From positions 124,001 through 188,000 of the forward strand of contig NZ_BMUY01000002.1 in NCBI RefSeq assembly GCF_014650435.1: a stretch of 64,000 nucleotides of DNA. Direction: 5' to 3'. The notes beneath the pieces are model-generated. The model was given only the letters and a program-made list of their open reading frames with translations, had not been told where the DNA came from and did no database searches. Made by a program: the position numbers and the translations under genes. Source of the stretch: Streptomyces tendae. Lineage in GTDB: Bacteria; Actinomycetota; Actinomycetes; Streptomycetales; Streptomycetaceae. How positions within the stretch are numbered: the stretch's first letter is position 1; each line of letters begins with the position of its first letter. Positions 50,145-61,824 of this stretch are shown in pieces.

Positions 50145-50969
50145 CTACGCCGCCCCGCGCTGGAGCGCCTCGCACACCGCCGTCGACTCGCGGGCTCCCA
50201 GCGCGACGGCCCTGCCGCAGTGGGCGATCCAGGCGGCCATGCCCTCCGGGGTCCCGGAGACGTAGCCGTCGAGCGCCGCGAGGTAGGCCGCGCGCCCCAG
50301 CTCGGCGTGGCCGACCTCGGCCGGGCACACCGACTTGGGATCCAGCCCGCTGCCGACCAGGACGATGCGCTCCGCGGCGCGCGCGACCAGTCCGTTGTGG
50401 GAGGCGAAGGGGCGCAGCGCCAGCAGTTCGCCGTGCACCACGGCGGCCGTCACCAGCGCCGGCGCCGAACCGCCGGCCGTGACCAGCGCCGCCAGGCCCT
50501 CCAGACGACCGTGTGCCTCCTCGGCGTCGGGCAGCGGCAGCTCGACGAGCGGTTCGTCCACCGGCTCGCCCTTTTGGCGGGGGCGACCCACCTCGTCGGC
50601 CTGGTCCGCGGCGGCCACCAGGTGCAGCCGGGCCAGCACCCGCAGCGGCGACTGGCGCCAGATGGACAGCAGCTGCCCCGCCTCGGCGGTCAGCCGCAGC
50701 GCGGCGCCCACCACGCGCGCCTCGCCGTCGCCGCTGAAGTCGCTGCGCCGGCGCACCTCCTCCAGGGCCCAGTCCGCGCCGGACAGCGCCGCCGAGCCCC
50801 GGGCGCCGCGCAGTGCCGCCTCGCCGGTGATCTCGTTGCTGCGGCGCCGCATGATCCGGTGGCCGTAGACGCGGTCCACGGCCTTGCGTACGGACTCCAC
50901 GGACTCGGCCACTCCGGGCAGGGCGCCCAGGGCCGCGAGCGGATCGGCGTTCGCGCCTGTCGTACTCAT
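50145..50969 (-). CDS. Degenerate Fic/DOC-like protein
   Basis: 274 residues. A helical protein with an N-terminal region (ALPGVAESVESVRKAVDRVYGHR). In the C-terminal half LRPFASHNGLVARAAERIVL aligns with the Fic signature HPFxxGNGRxxR, but the catalytic His is replaced by Arg and the GNGR loop is altered (SHNGL). It therefore probably lacks AMP-transferase activity. Streptomyces homologues are often called oxidoreductase without evidence. ATG 50969 is used; longer forms upstream are unlikely. Divergent from the ArsA-like ATPase. Confidence 0.68.
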   Translation of the reverse strand: MSTTGANADPLAALGALPGVAESVESVRKAVDRVYGHRIMRRRSNEITGEAALRGARGSAALSGADWALEEVRRRSDFSGDGEARVVGAALRLTAEAGQLLSIWRQSPLRVLARLHLVAAADQADEVGRPRQKGEPVDEPLVELPLPDAEEAHGRLEGLAALVTAGGSAPALVTAAVVHGELLALRPFASHNGLVARAAERIVLVGSGLDPKSVCPAEVGHAELGRAAYLAALDGYVSGTPEGMAAWIAHCGRAVALGARESTAVCEALQRGAA

Positions 50970-51080
50970 GAGTAAGACCCTACGCAACCCTGCGCCGCGC
51001 CCCACGAATGAGTGGTCTTCTTCACCCCTCACCCGTCCCGTATGCCACCTACAGCTATCGAGCCACTACGCTTGGTGAAC

Positions 51081-52061
51081 ATGAAAATTGCTTTCGTCGG
51101 GAAGGGCGGCAGCGGCAAGACCACCCTGTCCTCCCTGTTCGTACGCCACCTCGCCGCCACCGGCGCACCCGTCGTCGCGATCGACGCCGACATCAACCAG
51201 CACCTGGGGGCCGCGCTGGGCCTCGACGACGCGGAGGCGGCCGGGCTGCCCGCGATGGGCGAGCACCTCCCGCTGATCAAGGACCATCTGCGCGGCAGCA
51301 ACCCGCGCATCGCCTCCGCCGACAAGATGATCAAAACGACGCCGCCCGGCGAGGGCTCGCGCCTGCTGCGGGTGCGCGAGGACAACCCGGTCTACGACGC
51401 CTGCGCCCGGCCGGTGGAACTCGACGGCGGAGCCGTCCGTTTGATGGTCACCGGGCCCTTCACGGACGCCGACCTGGGAGTCGCCTGCTACCACTCCAAG
51501 ACCGGCGCCGTGGAGCTGTGTCTGAACCACCTGGTCGACGGCCGCGACGAGTACGTCGTGGTGGACATGACCGCCGGCTCGGACTCGTTCGCCTCCGGCA
51601 TGTTCACCCGCTTCGACATCACGTTCCTCGTCGCCGAGCCGACCCGGAAGGGGGTCTCCGTCTACCGCCAGTACAAGGAGTACGCCCGCGACTTCGGCGT
51701 CACCCTGAAGGTCGTCGGCAACAAGGTGCAGGGGCAGGACGACCTCGACTTCCTGCGCGACCAGGTCGGGGACGACCTGCTGGTCACCGTCGGGCACTCG
51801 GACTGGGTGCGCGCCATGGAGAAGGGCCGCCCGCCCCGGTTCGAGCTCCTGGAGGAGACCAACGGCCGGGCGCTGCGCACTCTGCACACGGCCGTCGACG
51901 CGACGTACGAGCTGCGGGACTGGTCGCGTTACACCCAGCAGATGGTCCACTTCCATCTGAAGAACGCCCACAGCTGGGGCAACGAGCGCACCGGGGACGA
52001 CCTGGCGGCGCAGGTCGACCCCGGTTTCGTCCTCGGCGAGGAGGTCGCCGCCCCCGCGTGA
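51081..52061 (+). CDS. ArsA/CooC-like P-loop ATPase
   Basis: 326 residues beginning MKIAFVGKGGSGKTTLSS, a deviant Walker A with both lysines. IDADINQHLGAALG (switch region) and YVVVDMTAGSDSFASG (Walker B) follow. This matches the SIMIBI-class ATPases of the CooC/ArsA group, which act in metal insertion or protein targeting. Substrate unknown. No dedicated partner gene is next to it. ATG 51081 starts exactly at the first strand. Confidence 0.82.
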   Translation: MKIAFVGKGGSGKTTLSSLFVRHLAATGAPVVAIDADINQHLGAALGLDDAEAAGLPAMGEHLPLIKDHLRGSNPRIASADKMIKTTPPGEGSRLLRVREDNPVYDACARPVELDGGAVRLMVTGPFTDADLGVACYHSKTGAVELCLNHLVDGRDEYVVVDMTAGSDSFASGMFTRFDITFLVAEPTRKGVSVYRQYKEYARDFGVTLKVVGNKVQGQDDLDFLRDQVGDDLLVTVGHSDWVRAMEKGRPPRFELLEETNGRALRTLHTAVDATYELRDWSRYTQQMVHFHLKNAHSWGNERTGDDLAAQVDPGFVLGEEVAAPA

Positions 52062-52073
52062 CCGTTCGCGAGG

Positions 52074-52091
52074 CCCCGCTGGAGTGCGGGG
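52074..52091. terminator. Convergent terminator hairpin
   Basis: CCCCGC (52074-52079) and GCGGGG (52086-52091) with a 6-base loop between the ends of the ATPase gene and the convergent lipoprotein gene. Confidence 0.55.
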
Positions 52092-52094
52092 ACG

Positions 52095-53390
52095 CTACGG
52101 CTTGGCGGCCGGGGCCCCGGGCACGCCCTTCGGCGCCGGTGCGGGCGCGGCCGAGAGGAGGGACGCCCAGCCCTTCTTCGGAGCCTCGCCGACGCCGAGG
52201 GTGCGCAGCTTCTTCAGGACCTTGGGGTCCTGGGCGTCCAGCCAGTCCGCGAGCTGCCGGAAGGAGACGCAGCGCACCTCCTTCTTGGTGCACACCGTCT
52301 CGACGACCTCCTCCACGGCGCGCATGTAGGTGCCGCCGTTCCAGGACTCGAAGTGGTTGCCGATGATCAGGGGCGCGCGGTTGCCGTCGTAGGCCCGCTC
52401 GAAGCCCTGGAGCAGGCTGTCACGCATCTGGTCGCCCCAGAACTCTCGCTTGGCGGGGTCGCCCTGGGTGGCGGTGCCCGACTGGTTGACCATGTAGTTG
52501 TAGTCCATGGTGAGCTGCTCGTAGGAGTGGCCGGGGAACGGCACGAGCTGCATCGACAGGTCCCACAGGCCCTCCTTCTTCGACGGCCAGACCTGGTTGT
52601 TGACCCCGCTGCTGTCGTAGCGGAAGCCCATCTGGCTAGCGGCCTTCACGAAGTTCTTCTGGCCCTCCAGGCACGGGGTGCGGGCGCCGATCAGCTCCTT
52701 TTCGTAGTCGAAGGGCAAGGGCGCTGCGTTCTTCATCCCGGTGTTGGTCTTCCAGGTCTTCACGAACTGCTTGGCCTGCTTGATCTCCTCCTTCCACTCC
52801 TCGACGGACCACTCGCCGACCCCGCCGTTCGCACCGCAGAAGTGCCCGTTGAAGTGGGTGCCGATCTCGTTGCCCTCCTGCCACGCCAGCCGCAGTTGCT
52901 TGACGGTGTCGGCGATGCCCTGCTCGTCGTTGAAGCCGATGTCGGAGCGGCCCGGGGAGTGCTGGGGCGGGCTGTACTGGTCCCGCTTCTCGGACGGCAG
53001 CATGTACACGCCGCTCAGGAAGTACGTCATCGTGGCGTTGTTCTCCTTGGCCACCTCGCGGAAGTGGGAGAACAGCTTCTGGCTGTCCTCACCCGCGCCG
53101 TCCCACGAGAACACCACGAACTGCGGGGGCTTCTGGCCGGGCTTGAGGCGTTCGGGTCGGGGCAGGTGCGGCTGGGCCCCGGTGTACGCGGTGGAACCGT
53201 CACCGATCAGCCGGACCGCGTTCTTGGGCGCCGGTGCCGCTTTCCCCTTCTCCTTCTCCGGACCGTGCGTCCCTTCGCCGGAACCGGTGCCGTTGTCGAT
53301 CGCGCAACCGGCGAGCGCCGCCGCGCAGACCGCGGCGACCACGGCGAGCGCGGCCGTCCTGTGGGAGGCCATCCTGCGGGTGGCGGCCAT
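52095..53390 (-). CDS. Polysaccharide-deacetylase-like lipoprotein
   Basis: 431 residues. Signal peptide with lipobox LAGC (Cys about residue 28), then a Gly/Lys-rich linker. The NodB-type domain shows FSWDGAGED (motif 1 Asp) and EIGTHFNGHFCG (motif 2 HxxxxH). The C-terminus is Ala/Pro-rich. It is expected on the outer face of the membrane, acting on N-acetylated polysaccharide. The motif 1 TFDD is replaced by SWDG, so metal binding may differ from typical deacetylases. Confidence 0.82.
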   Translation of the reverse strand: MAATRRMASHRTAALAVVAAVCAAALAGCAIDNGTGSGEGTHGPEKEKGKAAPAPKNAVRLIGDGSTAYTGAQPHLPRPERLKPGQKPPQFVVFSWDGAGEDSQKLFSHFREVAKENNATMTYFLSGVYMLPSEKRDQYSPPQHSPGRSDIGFNDEQGIADTVKQLRLAWQEGNEIGTHFNGHFCGANGGVGEWSVEEWKEEIKQAKQFVKTWKTNTGMKNAAPLPFDYEKELIGARTPCLEGQKNFVKAASQMGFRYDSSGVNNQVWPSKKEGLWDLSMQLVPFPGHSYEQLTMDYNYMVNQSGTATQGDPAKREFWGDQMRDSLLQGFERAYDGNRAPLIIGNHFESWNGGTYMRAVEEVVETVCTKKEVRCVSFRQLADWLDAQDPKVLKKLRTLGVGEAPKKGWASLLSAAPAPAPKGVPGAPAAKP

Positions 53391-53644
53391 GTCCGCCCAC
53401 CTTCTTCCTTCTCTCGGGCCAACGCCGACTAGGCGATGTCGGGTGCTGAGCCGGGCCGTGCCGTCAGCGCCGTCAAGGTGACACGGAAATGAGAAGGAAT
53501 TAGTACGACAAGCCGATGAAATTCTCAGTTCACCCGAATACGCCGGGCACTACTCCATTCGCGCTAAAAACCTATGCCTCTTCTTTACTCTGAATTACTC
53601 TCTATTTACTCGCTGTAATCGACGGATCCTCAGGAGACGGGAAC

Positions 53645-56119
53645 ATGTCAGCCTGCGTCCCCGCCCGCGCCGATTCGGCCCGGACCAAGCACGTCCATCC
53701 ACCTCACAGTCCGCCGCCCGGCGGCCCCCGGCGCTTCCGCGTCGCGGGTGCCGATGTCTCGGCCTCGATCGCGGTCTTCCTGATCGCCCTGCCCCTCTCC
53801 CTGGGCATCGCCCTGGCCACCGGCGCGCCCCTCCAGGCCGGCCTCGTCGCCGCCGCGGTCGGCGGGATCGTCGCCGGACGCATCGGCGGCTGCCCACTCC
53901 AGGTCAGCGGCCCCGCCGCCGGACTCACAGTGGTCACCGCCGACCTCATCCAGCAGTACGGATGGCGTACGACCTGCGCCATCACGGTCTTCGCCGGGAT
54001 CGCCCAGCTGGGGCTCGGCTGCCTGCGCGTGGCGCGCACGGCACTCGCCGTGAGCCCCGCCATCGTGCACGGCATGCTCGCCGGCATCGGCGTCACGATC
54101 GCCGTCGCCCAGCTGCACATCGTCCTCGGCGGCACCCCGCAGAGCTCCGTGCCCGACAACCTGGTCGCGCTGCCCGCCCAGTTGGCGAACCTCCACCCCG
54201 CCGACGTGGCCGTGAGCGTGCTGACCCTGACCCTCCTGCTGCTCTGGCCCCGCCTCCCCGGCCGCGCCGGGGACGTCCTGGGCAAGCTGCCCGCCGCCCT
54301 GATCGCCGTCGGCGGCGCCACCGCCGTCGCCGCCCTCACCGGGCTCCGGCTGCCCAAGGTCGACCTGCCCTCCTGGAGCAGCCACGCCCTGGCCTCGCTG
54401 CCCGAAGGACCGGTACTCGGTCTCGTCGCCGCCGTCCTCACCACCACGCTCGTGTGCAGCGTACAGTCCCTGCTCGGCGCGGTCGCCGTGGACAAACTGG
54501 TCGCCGCCCGGCCCGCGCTGACCGGTCGCGTCAAGCGCTCCGACCTCGACCGGGAACTGCTCGGTCAGGGCGCCGCCAACATCGTCTCCGGGTCGCTCGG
54601 CGGGCTGCCCATCGCCGGTGTGGCCGTGCGCAGTTCGGCGAACGTGGCGGCGGGTGCCGTCAGCCGGAACTCCACGATGCTGCACGGCGTTCTCGTAGTG
54701 ATCGCCGCACTGCTGCTGGTCCCGGCCCTGGAGCTCATCCCGCTCGCCTCGCTCGCCGCCCTGGTCATGTCCGTCGGCCTCAAGATGGTGTCGCTGAACC
54801 ACATTCGCACGGTGACCCGCCACCGTGAGGTGCTGGTCTACGCGGTCACCACCTGCGGCGTGGTGTTCCTCGGCGTCCTGGAGGGCGTCGTGCTGGGCAT
54901 CGCCGTCGCCGTCGGCGTCGCCCTGCACCGCCTCACCCGCACCCGGATCACCCACGACGACGTCGAGGGAGTCCACCACGTCCACGTGCGGGGGCAGTTG
55001 ACCTTCCTCGCCGTGCCGCGGCTCAGCCGGGTCCTGCACCAGGTGCCGCACGGGGCGGACGCCGTCGTGGAGCTGGACGGGTCCTTCATGGACCACGCGG
55101 CGTACGAGACGCTCCAGGACTGGCAGAAGACGCACACCGCGCAGGGCGGTGCCGTCGACATCACCGGCCGCCGGCCCGGCACCCGCATCTCCGAACCGGC
55201 GGAGGTGGACGGCTGCCGCTGCCGTCCCTGGACCCCCTGGCGCAACCACCAGTGCGAACGCCCGTCGAAGGCACCGGCGCCCGGCACGGACCGACGGGCC
55301 GCCGCCGGCGCACCCACCGGGGAATCCCCCGGCACCACGACCGGCCCGAACGCCTCCGGCACATCCGGTGAATCCGGTGTTCCCGGCACACACGGCGCGC
55401 CCGCCGCGACCGGTGGGACCGGTGGGACCGACCAGCGCCGCGGACACGAACTCGCCCGTGGCATCAGCGCCTTCCACCGCAACACCGCCCCACTGATGCG
55501 CCGCGAGCTGGCCAGACTGGCCCGGGAGGGACAGCAGCCCTCCCAACTGTTCCTGACCTGCGCCGACTCGCGGGTGGTCACGTCGATGATCACCTCCAGT
55601 GGCCCCGGCGACCTCTTCGTCGTGCGCAACGTCGGCAACTTCGTACCGCTGCCCGGCGAGGAGAGCGGCGACGACTCGGTGGCCGCCGCGATCGAGTACG
55701 CCGTGGACGTGCTGAAGGTGCGGTCCATCACGGTGTGCGGACACTCCGGGTGCGGGGCGATGCAGGCGCTGCTCGGCGCCGACCCCGCAGGCGCACGCAC
55801 CCCGCTCCAGCGGTGGCTGCGGCACGGACTGCCGAGCCTGGATCGCGTACCCGCGGACGCGGCCGAGGACGGCCGCGAACGACCCCGGCTGGCCGGGCGC
55901 GCACCCGCCGACGCCGCCGAGCGGTTGTGCCTGGCCAACGTGGTCCAGCAGCTGGAGCACCTGCGCGCCCACGAGTCGGTGGCCCGCGCGCTGGGCGCCG
56001 GCGACCTGGAGCTGCAGGGCATGTACTTCCACGTGGGCGAGGCCCAGTCGTACCTGCTGTCCGAGGACACGGAGGGCGGCGTGTTCGAGCTGGTCCGGGA
56101 GACGAACCTGACGGCCTGA
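53645..56119 (+). CDS. SulP bicarbonate/sulfate transporter fused to beta-carbonic anhydrase
   Basis: 824 residues. An N-terminal SulP transporter (about 35-430, around a dozen helices), a short STAS-like domain (about 440-520), then a Gly/Thr/Pro-rich linker. The beta-carbonic anhydrase domain runs from about 605 to the end, with zinc ligands in TCADSR (Cys about 639, Asp) and CGHSGCGA (His about 700, Cys about 703). The fusion should couple bicarbonate uptake with CO2/HCO3- interconversion. The upstream AT-rich 53480-53640 region likely holds its promoter. A GGAGACGGG box precedes the ATG. Confidence 0.9.
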   Translation: MSACVPARADSARTKHVHPPHSPPPGGPRRFRVAGADVSASIAVFLIALPLSLGIALATGAPLQAGLVAAAVGGIVAGRIGGCPLQVSGPAAGLTVVTADLIQQYGWRTTCAITVFAGIAQLGLGCLRVARTALAVSPAIVHGMLAGIGVTIAVAQLHIVLGGTPQSSVPDNLVALPAQLANLHPADVAVSVLTLTLLLLWPRLPGRAGDVLGKLPAALIAVGGATAVAALTGLRLPKVDLPSWSSHALASLPEGPVLGLVAAVLTTTLVCSVQSLLGAVAVDKLVAARPALTGRVKRSDLDRELLGQGAANIVSGSLGGLPIAGVAVRSSANVAAGAVSRNSTMLHGVLVVIAALLLVPALELIPLASLAALVMSVGLKMVSLNHIRTVTRHREVLVYAVTTCGVVFLGVLEGVVLGIAVAVGVALHRLTRTRITHDDVEGVHHVHVRGQLTFLAVPRLSRVLHQVPHGADAVVELDGSFMDHAAYETLQDWQKTHTAQGGAVDITGRRPGTRISEPAEVDGCRCRPWTPWRNHQCERPSKAPAPGTDRRAAAGAPTGESPGTTTGPNASGTSGESGVPGTHGAPAATGGTGGTDQRRGHELARGISAFHRNTAPLMRRELARLAREGQQPSQLFLTCADSRVVTSMITSSGPGDLFVVRNVGNFVPLPGEESGDDSVAAAIEYAVDVLKVRSITVCGHSGCGAMQALLGADPAGARTPLQRWLRHGLPSLDRVPADAAEDGRERPRLAGRAPADAAERLCLANVVQQLEHLRAHESVARALGAGDLELQGMYFHVGEAQSYLLSEDTEGGVFELVRETNLTA

Positions 56120-56377
56120 CCGCCTGACCTCCCCAGAGCCCGGGGTGGTCCGGGACAGCCGCGGCGCGGGCCGGCGTGTGAGAGGCGTTACACACGCTGA
56201 ACCCCGCGTCGTCGGCTTCCGTGGGTACGGGTGACCACGGACCACGAAGGAGACACGGGGTCGGCGGCGACCAGAACAGGTCTAAACCATTTGCCCGTCG
56301 ACCCTTGTCATCGGCCCCCCGGGTCTGATGAGCTGTGGCCTGGGACACAACGGACAACCCTGAGAAAGGGAGATGTC

Positions 56378-58333
<1,956 letters not shown>

Positions 58334-58362
58334 GTCACGCACATCGCGGACACGTAGCACAC

Positions 58363-58401
58363 CGAGGGCACCCGGCGCCGGACGCGCGCCGGGTGCCCTC
58401 G
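58363..58401 (+). terminator. Terminator after acs
   Basis: CGAGGGCACCCGGCGC (58363-58378) pairs perfectly with GCGCCGGGTGCCCTCG (58386-58401), 16-base stem, 7-base loop. Confidence 0.85.
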
Positions 58402-58527
58402 CCCTGTGCGGCGCCCGTGGCCCGGGTAAGCTGGACGGACGTAAGAGAGTCATCAAGATCCTCATGGTGCGCCGGGAAGTCTGGTCGGCATGTGTTCCGT
58501 GCTGCCCACCCACCGGAGGTTCCCCTC

Positions 58528-59952
58528 GTGACCGCGCCCCGCACCCCCCGCAAGGCCTTCGGACGGCTGTCCCTTCCGGAGCGCACCTACCTCGCGGACG
58601 CGCTGCGCACCGAGACCGTCGGCGGCGTCCTGCTGCTCGCCGCCGCGATCGCCGCCCTGGTGTGGGCGAACATACCGGCGCTGCACGACAGCTACGAGAG
58701 CGTCAGCCACTTCCACTTCGGCCCCGCGGCGCTCGGACTCGATCTGTCGGTCGCGCACTGGGCCGCCGACGGACTCCTGGCGATCTTCTTCTTCGTCGCC
58801 GGCATCGAGCTCAAACGCGAACTGGTCGCCGGTGACCTGAAGGACCCCAAGGCCGCCGCGCTCCCGGTGGTGGCGGCGCTGTGCGGCATGGTCGCACCGG
58901 CACTCGTCTACACCGTCACCAACACCGCGGGCGGCGGCTCCCTGGCCGGCTGGGCCGTGCCGACCGCCACCGACATCGCCTTCGCGCTGGCCGTGCTCGC
59001 CGTCATCGGCACATCGCTGCCGAGCGCCCTGCGGGCCTTCCTGCTGACGCTCGCCGTCGTCGACGACCTGTTCGCCATCCTGATCATCGCGGTCTTCTTC
59101 ACCGACACCCTGAACTTCGCCGCGCTGGGCGGCGCGGCCGTCGGTCTCGTCGTCTTCTGGCTGCTGCTGCGCAAGGGCGTGCGCGGCTGGTACGTGTACG
59201 TCCCGCTCGGCCTGGTGATCTGGGCCCTGATGTACAACAGCGGCGTCCACGCCACCATCGCCGGTGTCGCGATGGGCCTGATGCTGCGCTGCCACCGGCG
59301 CGACGGCGAGGAGCACTCCCCCGGCGAGCGCATCGAGCACCTGGTGCGCCCGCTGTCGGCGGGCCTGGCCGTTCCGCTGTTCGCGCTGTTCAGCGCCGGG
59401 GTGGCCATCTCCGGTGGGGCGCTGGCGGACGTCTTCACCAAGCCGGAGACCCTCGGCGTCGTGCTCGGACTCGTCGTCGGCAAGACGCTGGGCATCTTCG
59501 GCGGCACCTGGCTCACCTCGCGCTTCACCAAGGCCTCGCTCAGCGACGACCTCCAGTGGGCGGACGTGTTCGCGGTGGCGACCCTGGCCGGCATCGGGTT
59601 CACCGTCTCGCTGCTCATCGGCGAGCTGGCCTTCGAGGGCGACCAGGCGATGACCGACGAGGTCAAGGCCGCCGTACTGACCGGCTCGCTCGTCGCGGCG
59701 GCATTGGCGACGGTACTGCTGAAGATACGGAACGCGAAGTACCGGGGGATGGTCGCCGAGGAGGAGCGCGACGACGACCTCAGCGGTGTGCCGGACATCT
59801 ACGAGGAGGACGACCCGGCCTACCACCTGCGGGTGGCCGCCGTCTACGAGAGGAAGGCCGCCGAGCACCGCCGGATCGCCGAGGAGATGGAGTCGGCGCG
59901 GCTTGCCGAAGTGGCGGGCGGGGCAGGCGATGAGGACGACCGTCCGGCATGA
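58528..59952 (+). CDS. nhaA: Na+/H+ antiporter NhaA
   Basis: 474 residues. About eleven to twelve membrane helices with the conserved PTATDIAFALAVLA and LAVVDDLFAILIIA segments that hold the paired ion-binding aspartates. GIELKRELVAGDL and the C-terminal ATLAGIGFTVSLLIGEL are also diagnostic. A ~60-residue charged cytoplasmic tail (EEDDPAYHLRVAAVYERKAAEHRR) extends beyond the usual length. GTG 58528 follows GGAGG. It extrudes sodium in exchange for protons. Confidence 0.95.
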   Translation: MTAPRTPRKAFGRLSLPERTYLADALRTETVGGVLLLAAAIAALVWANIPALHDSYESVSHFHFGPAALGLDLSVAHWAADGLLAIFFFVAGIELKRELVAGDLKDPKAAALPVVAALCGMVAPALVYTVTNTAGGGSLAGWAVPTATDIAFALAVLAVIGTSLPSALRAFLLTLAVVDDLFAILIIAVFFTDTLNFAALGGAAVGLVVFWLLLRKGVRGWYVYVPLGLVIWALMYNSGVHATIAGVAMGLMLRCHRRDGEEHSPGERIEHLVRPLSAGLAVPLFALFSAGVAISGGALADVFTKPETLGVVLGLVVGKTLGIFGGTWLTSRFTKASLSDDLQWADVFAVATLAGIGFTVSLLIGELAFEGDQAMTDEVKAAVLTGSLVAAALATVLLKIRNAKYRGMVAEEERDDDLSGVPDIYEEDDPAYHLRVAAVYERKAAEHRRIAEEMESARLAEVAGGAGDEDDRPA

Positions 59953-60016
59953 TCTGACGAGACGGTACAAAAGACGGAACCGTACTCAGATGAGCCAGCA
60001 GAAGAGGGAGACCGCG

Positions 60017-60505
60017 ATGAGCGCACCCGACGGCAGCCCGGTCGGCACCGAACGCAGCATCGGCCAGCTGTTCGCCTCGGCGACCACCGAAATGTCGGCG
60101 CTCGTGCACGACGAGATCGCGCTGGCGAAGGCGCAGCTGAAGCAGGACGTCAAGCGCGGCGCGACGAGCGGCGGCGCGTTCTCCGCCGCGGGCCTGCTCC
60201 TGCTCTTCTCGCTGCCGATGCTGAGCTTCGCGCTGGCCTACGGCATCCGGACCTGGAGCGGCTGGAACATGGCCGTCTGCTTCCTGCTGTCCTTCGCCGC
60301 GAACGTTCTGGTCGCCGGCCTCCTCGCGATGATCGGCATCGTCTTCGCGAAGAAGGCCAAGAAGGGCCGCGGGCCCCAGAAGGTCGCCGCCTCGGTGAAG
60401 CAGACGGCGGGCGTACTGCAGAACGCCAAGCCGCACCCGCGTCCGGAACTGCCCGCGGACCGGTCCCCCGAAGCTATCGAGGCTGTGGCACGCTCGACCT
60501 CATGA
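60017..60505 (+). CDS. Phage-holin-family-like membrane protein (holin superfamily III / DUF1469)
   Basis: 162 residues. SIGQLFASATTEMSALVHDEIALAKAQLKQ is the standard N-terminal helix of actinobacterial Holin-X/DUF1469 proteins. Two membrane helices follow (GLLLLFSLPMLSFALAYGI and VCFLLSFAANVLVAGLLAMIGI), then a basic tail. A chromosomal membrane protein, not a lysis holin. ATG 60017 has GAGGGAGA upstream; ATG 59990 is alternative. The stop overlaps the next ATG. Confidence 0.82.
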   Translation: MSAPDGSPVGTERSIGQLFASATTEMSALVHDEIALAKAQLKQDVKRGATSGGAFSAAGLLLLFSLPMLSFALAYGIRTWSGWNMAVCFLLSFAANVLVAGLLAMIGIVFAKKAKKGRGPQKVAASVKQTAGVLQNAKPHPRPELPADRSPEAIEAVARSTS

Positions 60506-61476
60506 CGGGCTCCACCACCCCTTCGGGGCACTCCCCCTCGCCGCAGCACCCCAATCCCACCTCGGTCGTACGCCTCGGCATCCCGGGCGGCCCCGAGGTG
60601 ACCCACCGGGACGTCGCGGCCAACGGCGCCCGCTTCCACATCGCCGAGCTGGGCGACGGGCCGCTGGTGCTGCTGCTGCACGGCTTCCCGCAGTTCTGGT
60701 GGACCTGGCGGCACCAACTGGTGGCGCTCGCCGACGCCGGTTTCCGCGCGGTCGCCATGGACCTGCGCGGCGTCGGCGGCAGCGACCGCACCCCGCGCGG
60801 CTACGACCCCGCGGGCCTCGCCCTCGACATCACCGGCGTGGTCCGCTCCCTCGGCGAGCCGGACGCCGCGCTGGTCGGCCACGACCTCGGCGGCTACCTC
60901 GCCTGGACGGCCGCCGCGATGCGTCCCAAGCTCGTACGGCGGCTCGCGGTCTCCTCGATGCCGCACCCCCGGCGCTGGCGCTCGGCCATGCTCGGGGACG
61001 TCCGCCAGAGCCGGGCGGGCTCCTACATCTGGGGCTTCCAGCGCCCCTGGGTGCCGGAGCGTCAACTGACCGCGGACGACGGAGCGCTGGTCGGCCGGCT
61101 GCTGCACGACTGGTCCGGGCCGCGGCTCCTGGACGACGAGGCGGTGACGGCGTACCGGCGCGCCATGTGCATCCCCTCCACGGCGCACTGCTCGGTCGAG
61201 CCGTACCGCTGGCTGGTGCGCTCGCTGGCCCGACCGGACGGCATCCAGTTCTACCGCCGGATGAAGCGGCCGGTGCGCGTGCCGACCCTGCACCTGCACG
61301 GCTCCCTGGACCCCGTGATGCGCACGCGCAGCGCCGCCGGGTCCGGGCAGTACGTCGAAGCGCCGTACCGCTGGCGGCTGTTCGACGGACTCGGGCACTT
61401 CCCGCACGAAGAGGATCCGGTCGCCTTCTCGACCGAACTGATCAACTGGCTGAAGGATCCCGAACCCGACCGGTGA
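60502..61476 (+). CDS. Alpha/beta hydrolase, epoxide-hydrolase-like
   Basis: 324 residues. LLHGFPQFWWTWRHQ holds the HGxP oxyanion motif, ALVGHDLGGYLAW the nucleophile elbow with Asp (GHDLGG, about residue 129), and DGLGHFPHEEDP the catalytic His. Asp at the nucleophile and the HGFP motif point to epoxide hydrolase or dehalogenase chemistry. ATGA overlap couples it to the membrane protein. Substrate unknown. Confidence 0.85.
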   Translation: MTGSTTPSGHSPSPQHPNPTSVVRLGIPGGPEVTHRDVAANGARFHIAELGDGPLVLLLHGFPQFWWTWRHQLVALADAGFRAVAMDLRGVGGSDRTPRGYDPAGLALDITGVVRSLGEPDAALVGHDLGGYLAWTAAAMRPKLVRRLAVSSMPHPRRWRSAMLGDVRQSRAGSYIWGFQRPWVPERQLTADDGALVGRLLHDWSGPRLLDDEAVTAYRRAMCIPSTAHCSVEPYRWLVRSLARPDGIQFYRRMKRPVRVPTLHLHGSLDPVMRTRSAAGSGQYVEAPYRWRLFDGLGHFPHEEDPVAFSTELINWLKDPEPDR

Positions 61477-61824
61477 GGGTTTGGTGAGCGATCGGTCACC
61501 GAACGGACGCGCCCGGTATCCGAACCGGAACGCTTGTCCTATGAACGGCCACTTGCCCGGCGCATAGGCCAATTGGGGGCCCCGGGAACGGTTATCGACC
61601 TTGGGGCGGGGGCACACGTCCGGGTATGGGCTGGACGCACGACTACAGTGACGTAGCACGCGACGGCCGCTCCACGAGCGGCGTGAGCAGTACCCACCGA
61701 CGCGGCGGCACCCCGCAACTCGCGGGTGCGGACCTACGAGTGGGAATTCCGCGCATCCTGCGCCGCCGGGCCCGCTGGGTCTCCGTACGCCTGCGCCATC
61801 CACGGACCTGAGGCGTAGGTACGT
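61477..61824. other. Intergenic region with a doubtful small ORF
   Basis: 348 bases between convergent genes. A 61-codon frame at 61626-61811 begins MGWTHDYSDVARDG and ends arginine-rich (RRRARWVSVRLRHPRT). There is no good ribosome-binding site, but the regular start and end make it possible that this is a small basic protein. No strong terminator seen. Confidence 0.4.

Noticed and set aside
53648..56245. 865-codon minus-strand open frame opposite the SulP-carbonic anhydrase gene
   Set aside because: Antisense shadow of a clear transporter/enzyme gene; no motifs.
60017..60505. Second prophage remnant suggested by the phage-holin family name
   Set aside because: DUF1469/Holin-X-like proteins are ordinary chromosomal genes in actinobacteria and the neighbours are housekeeping genes.
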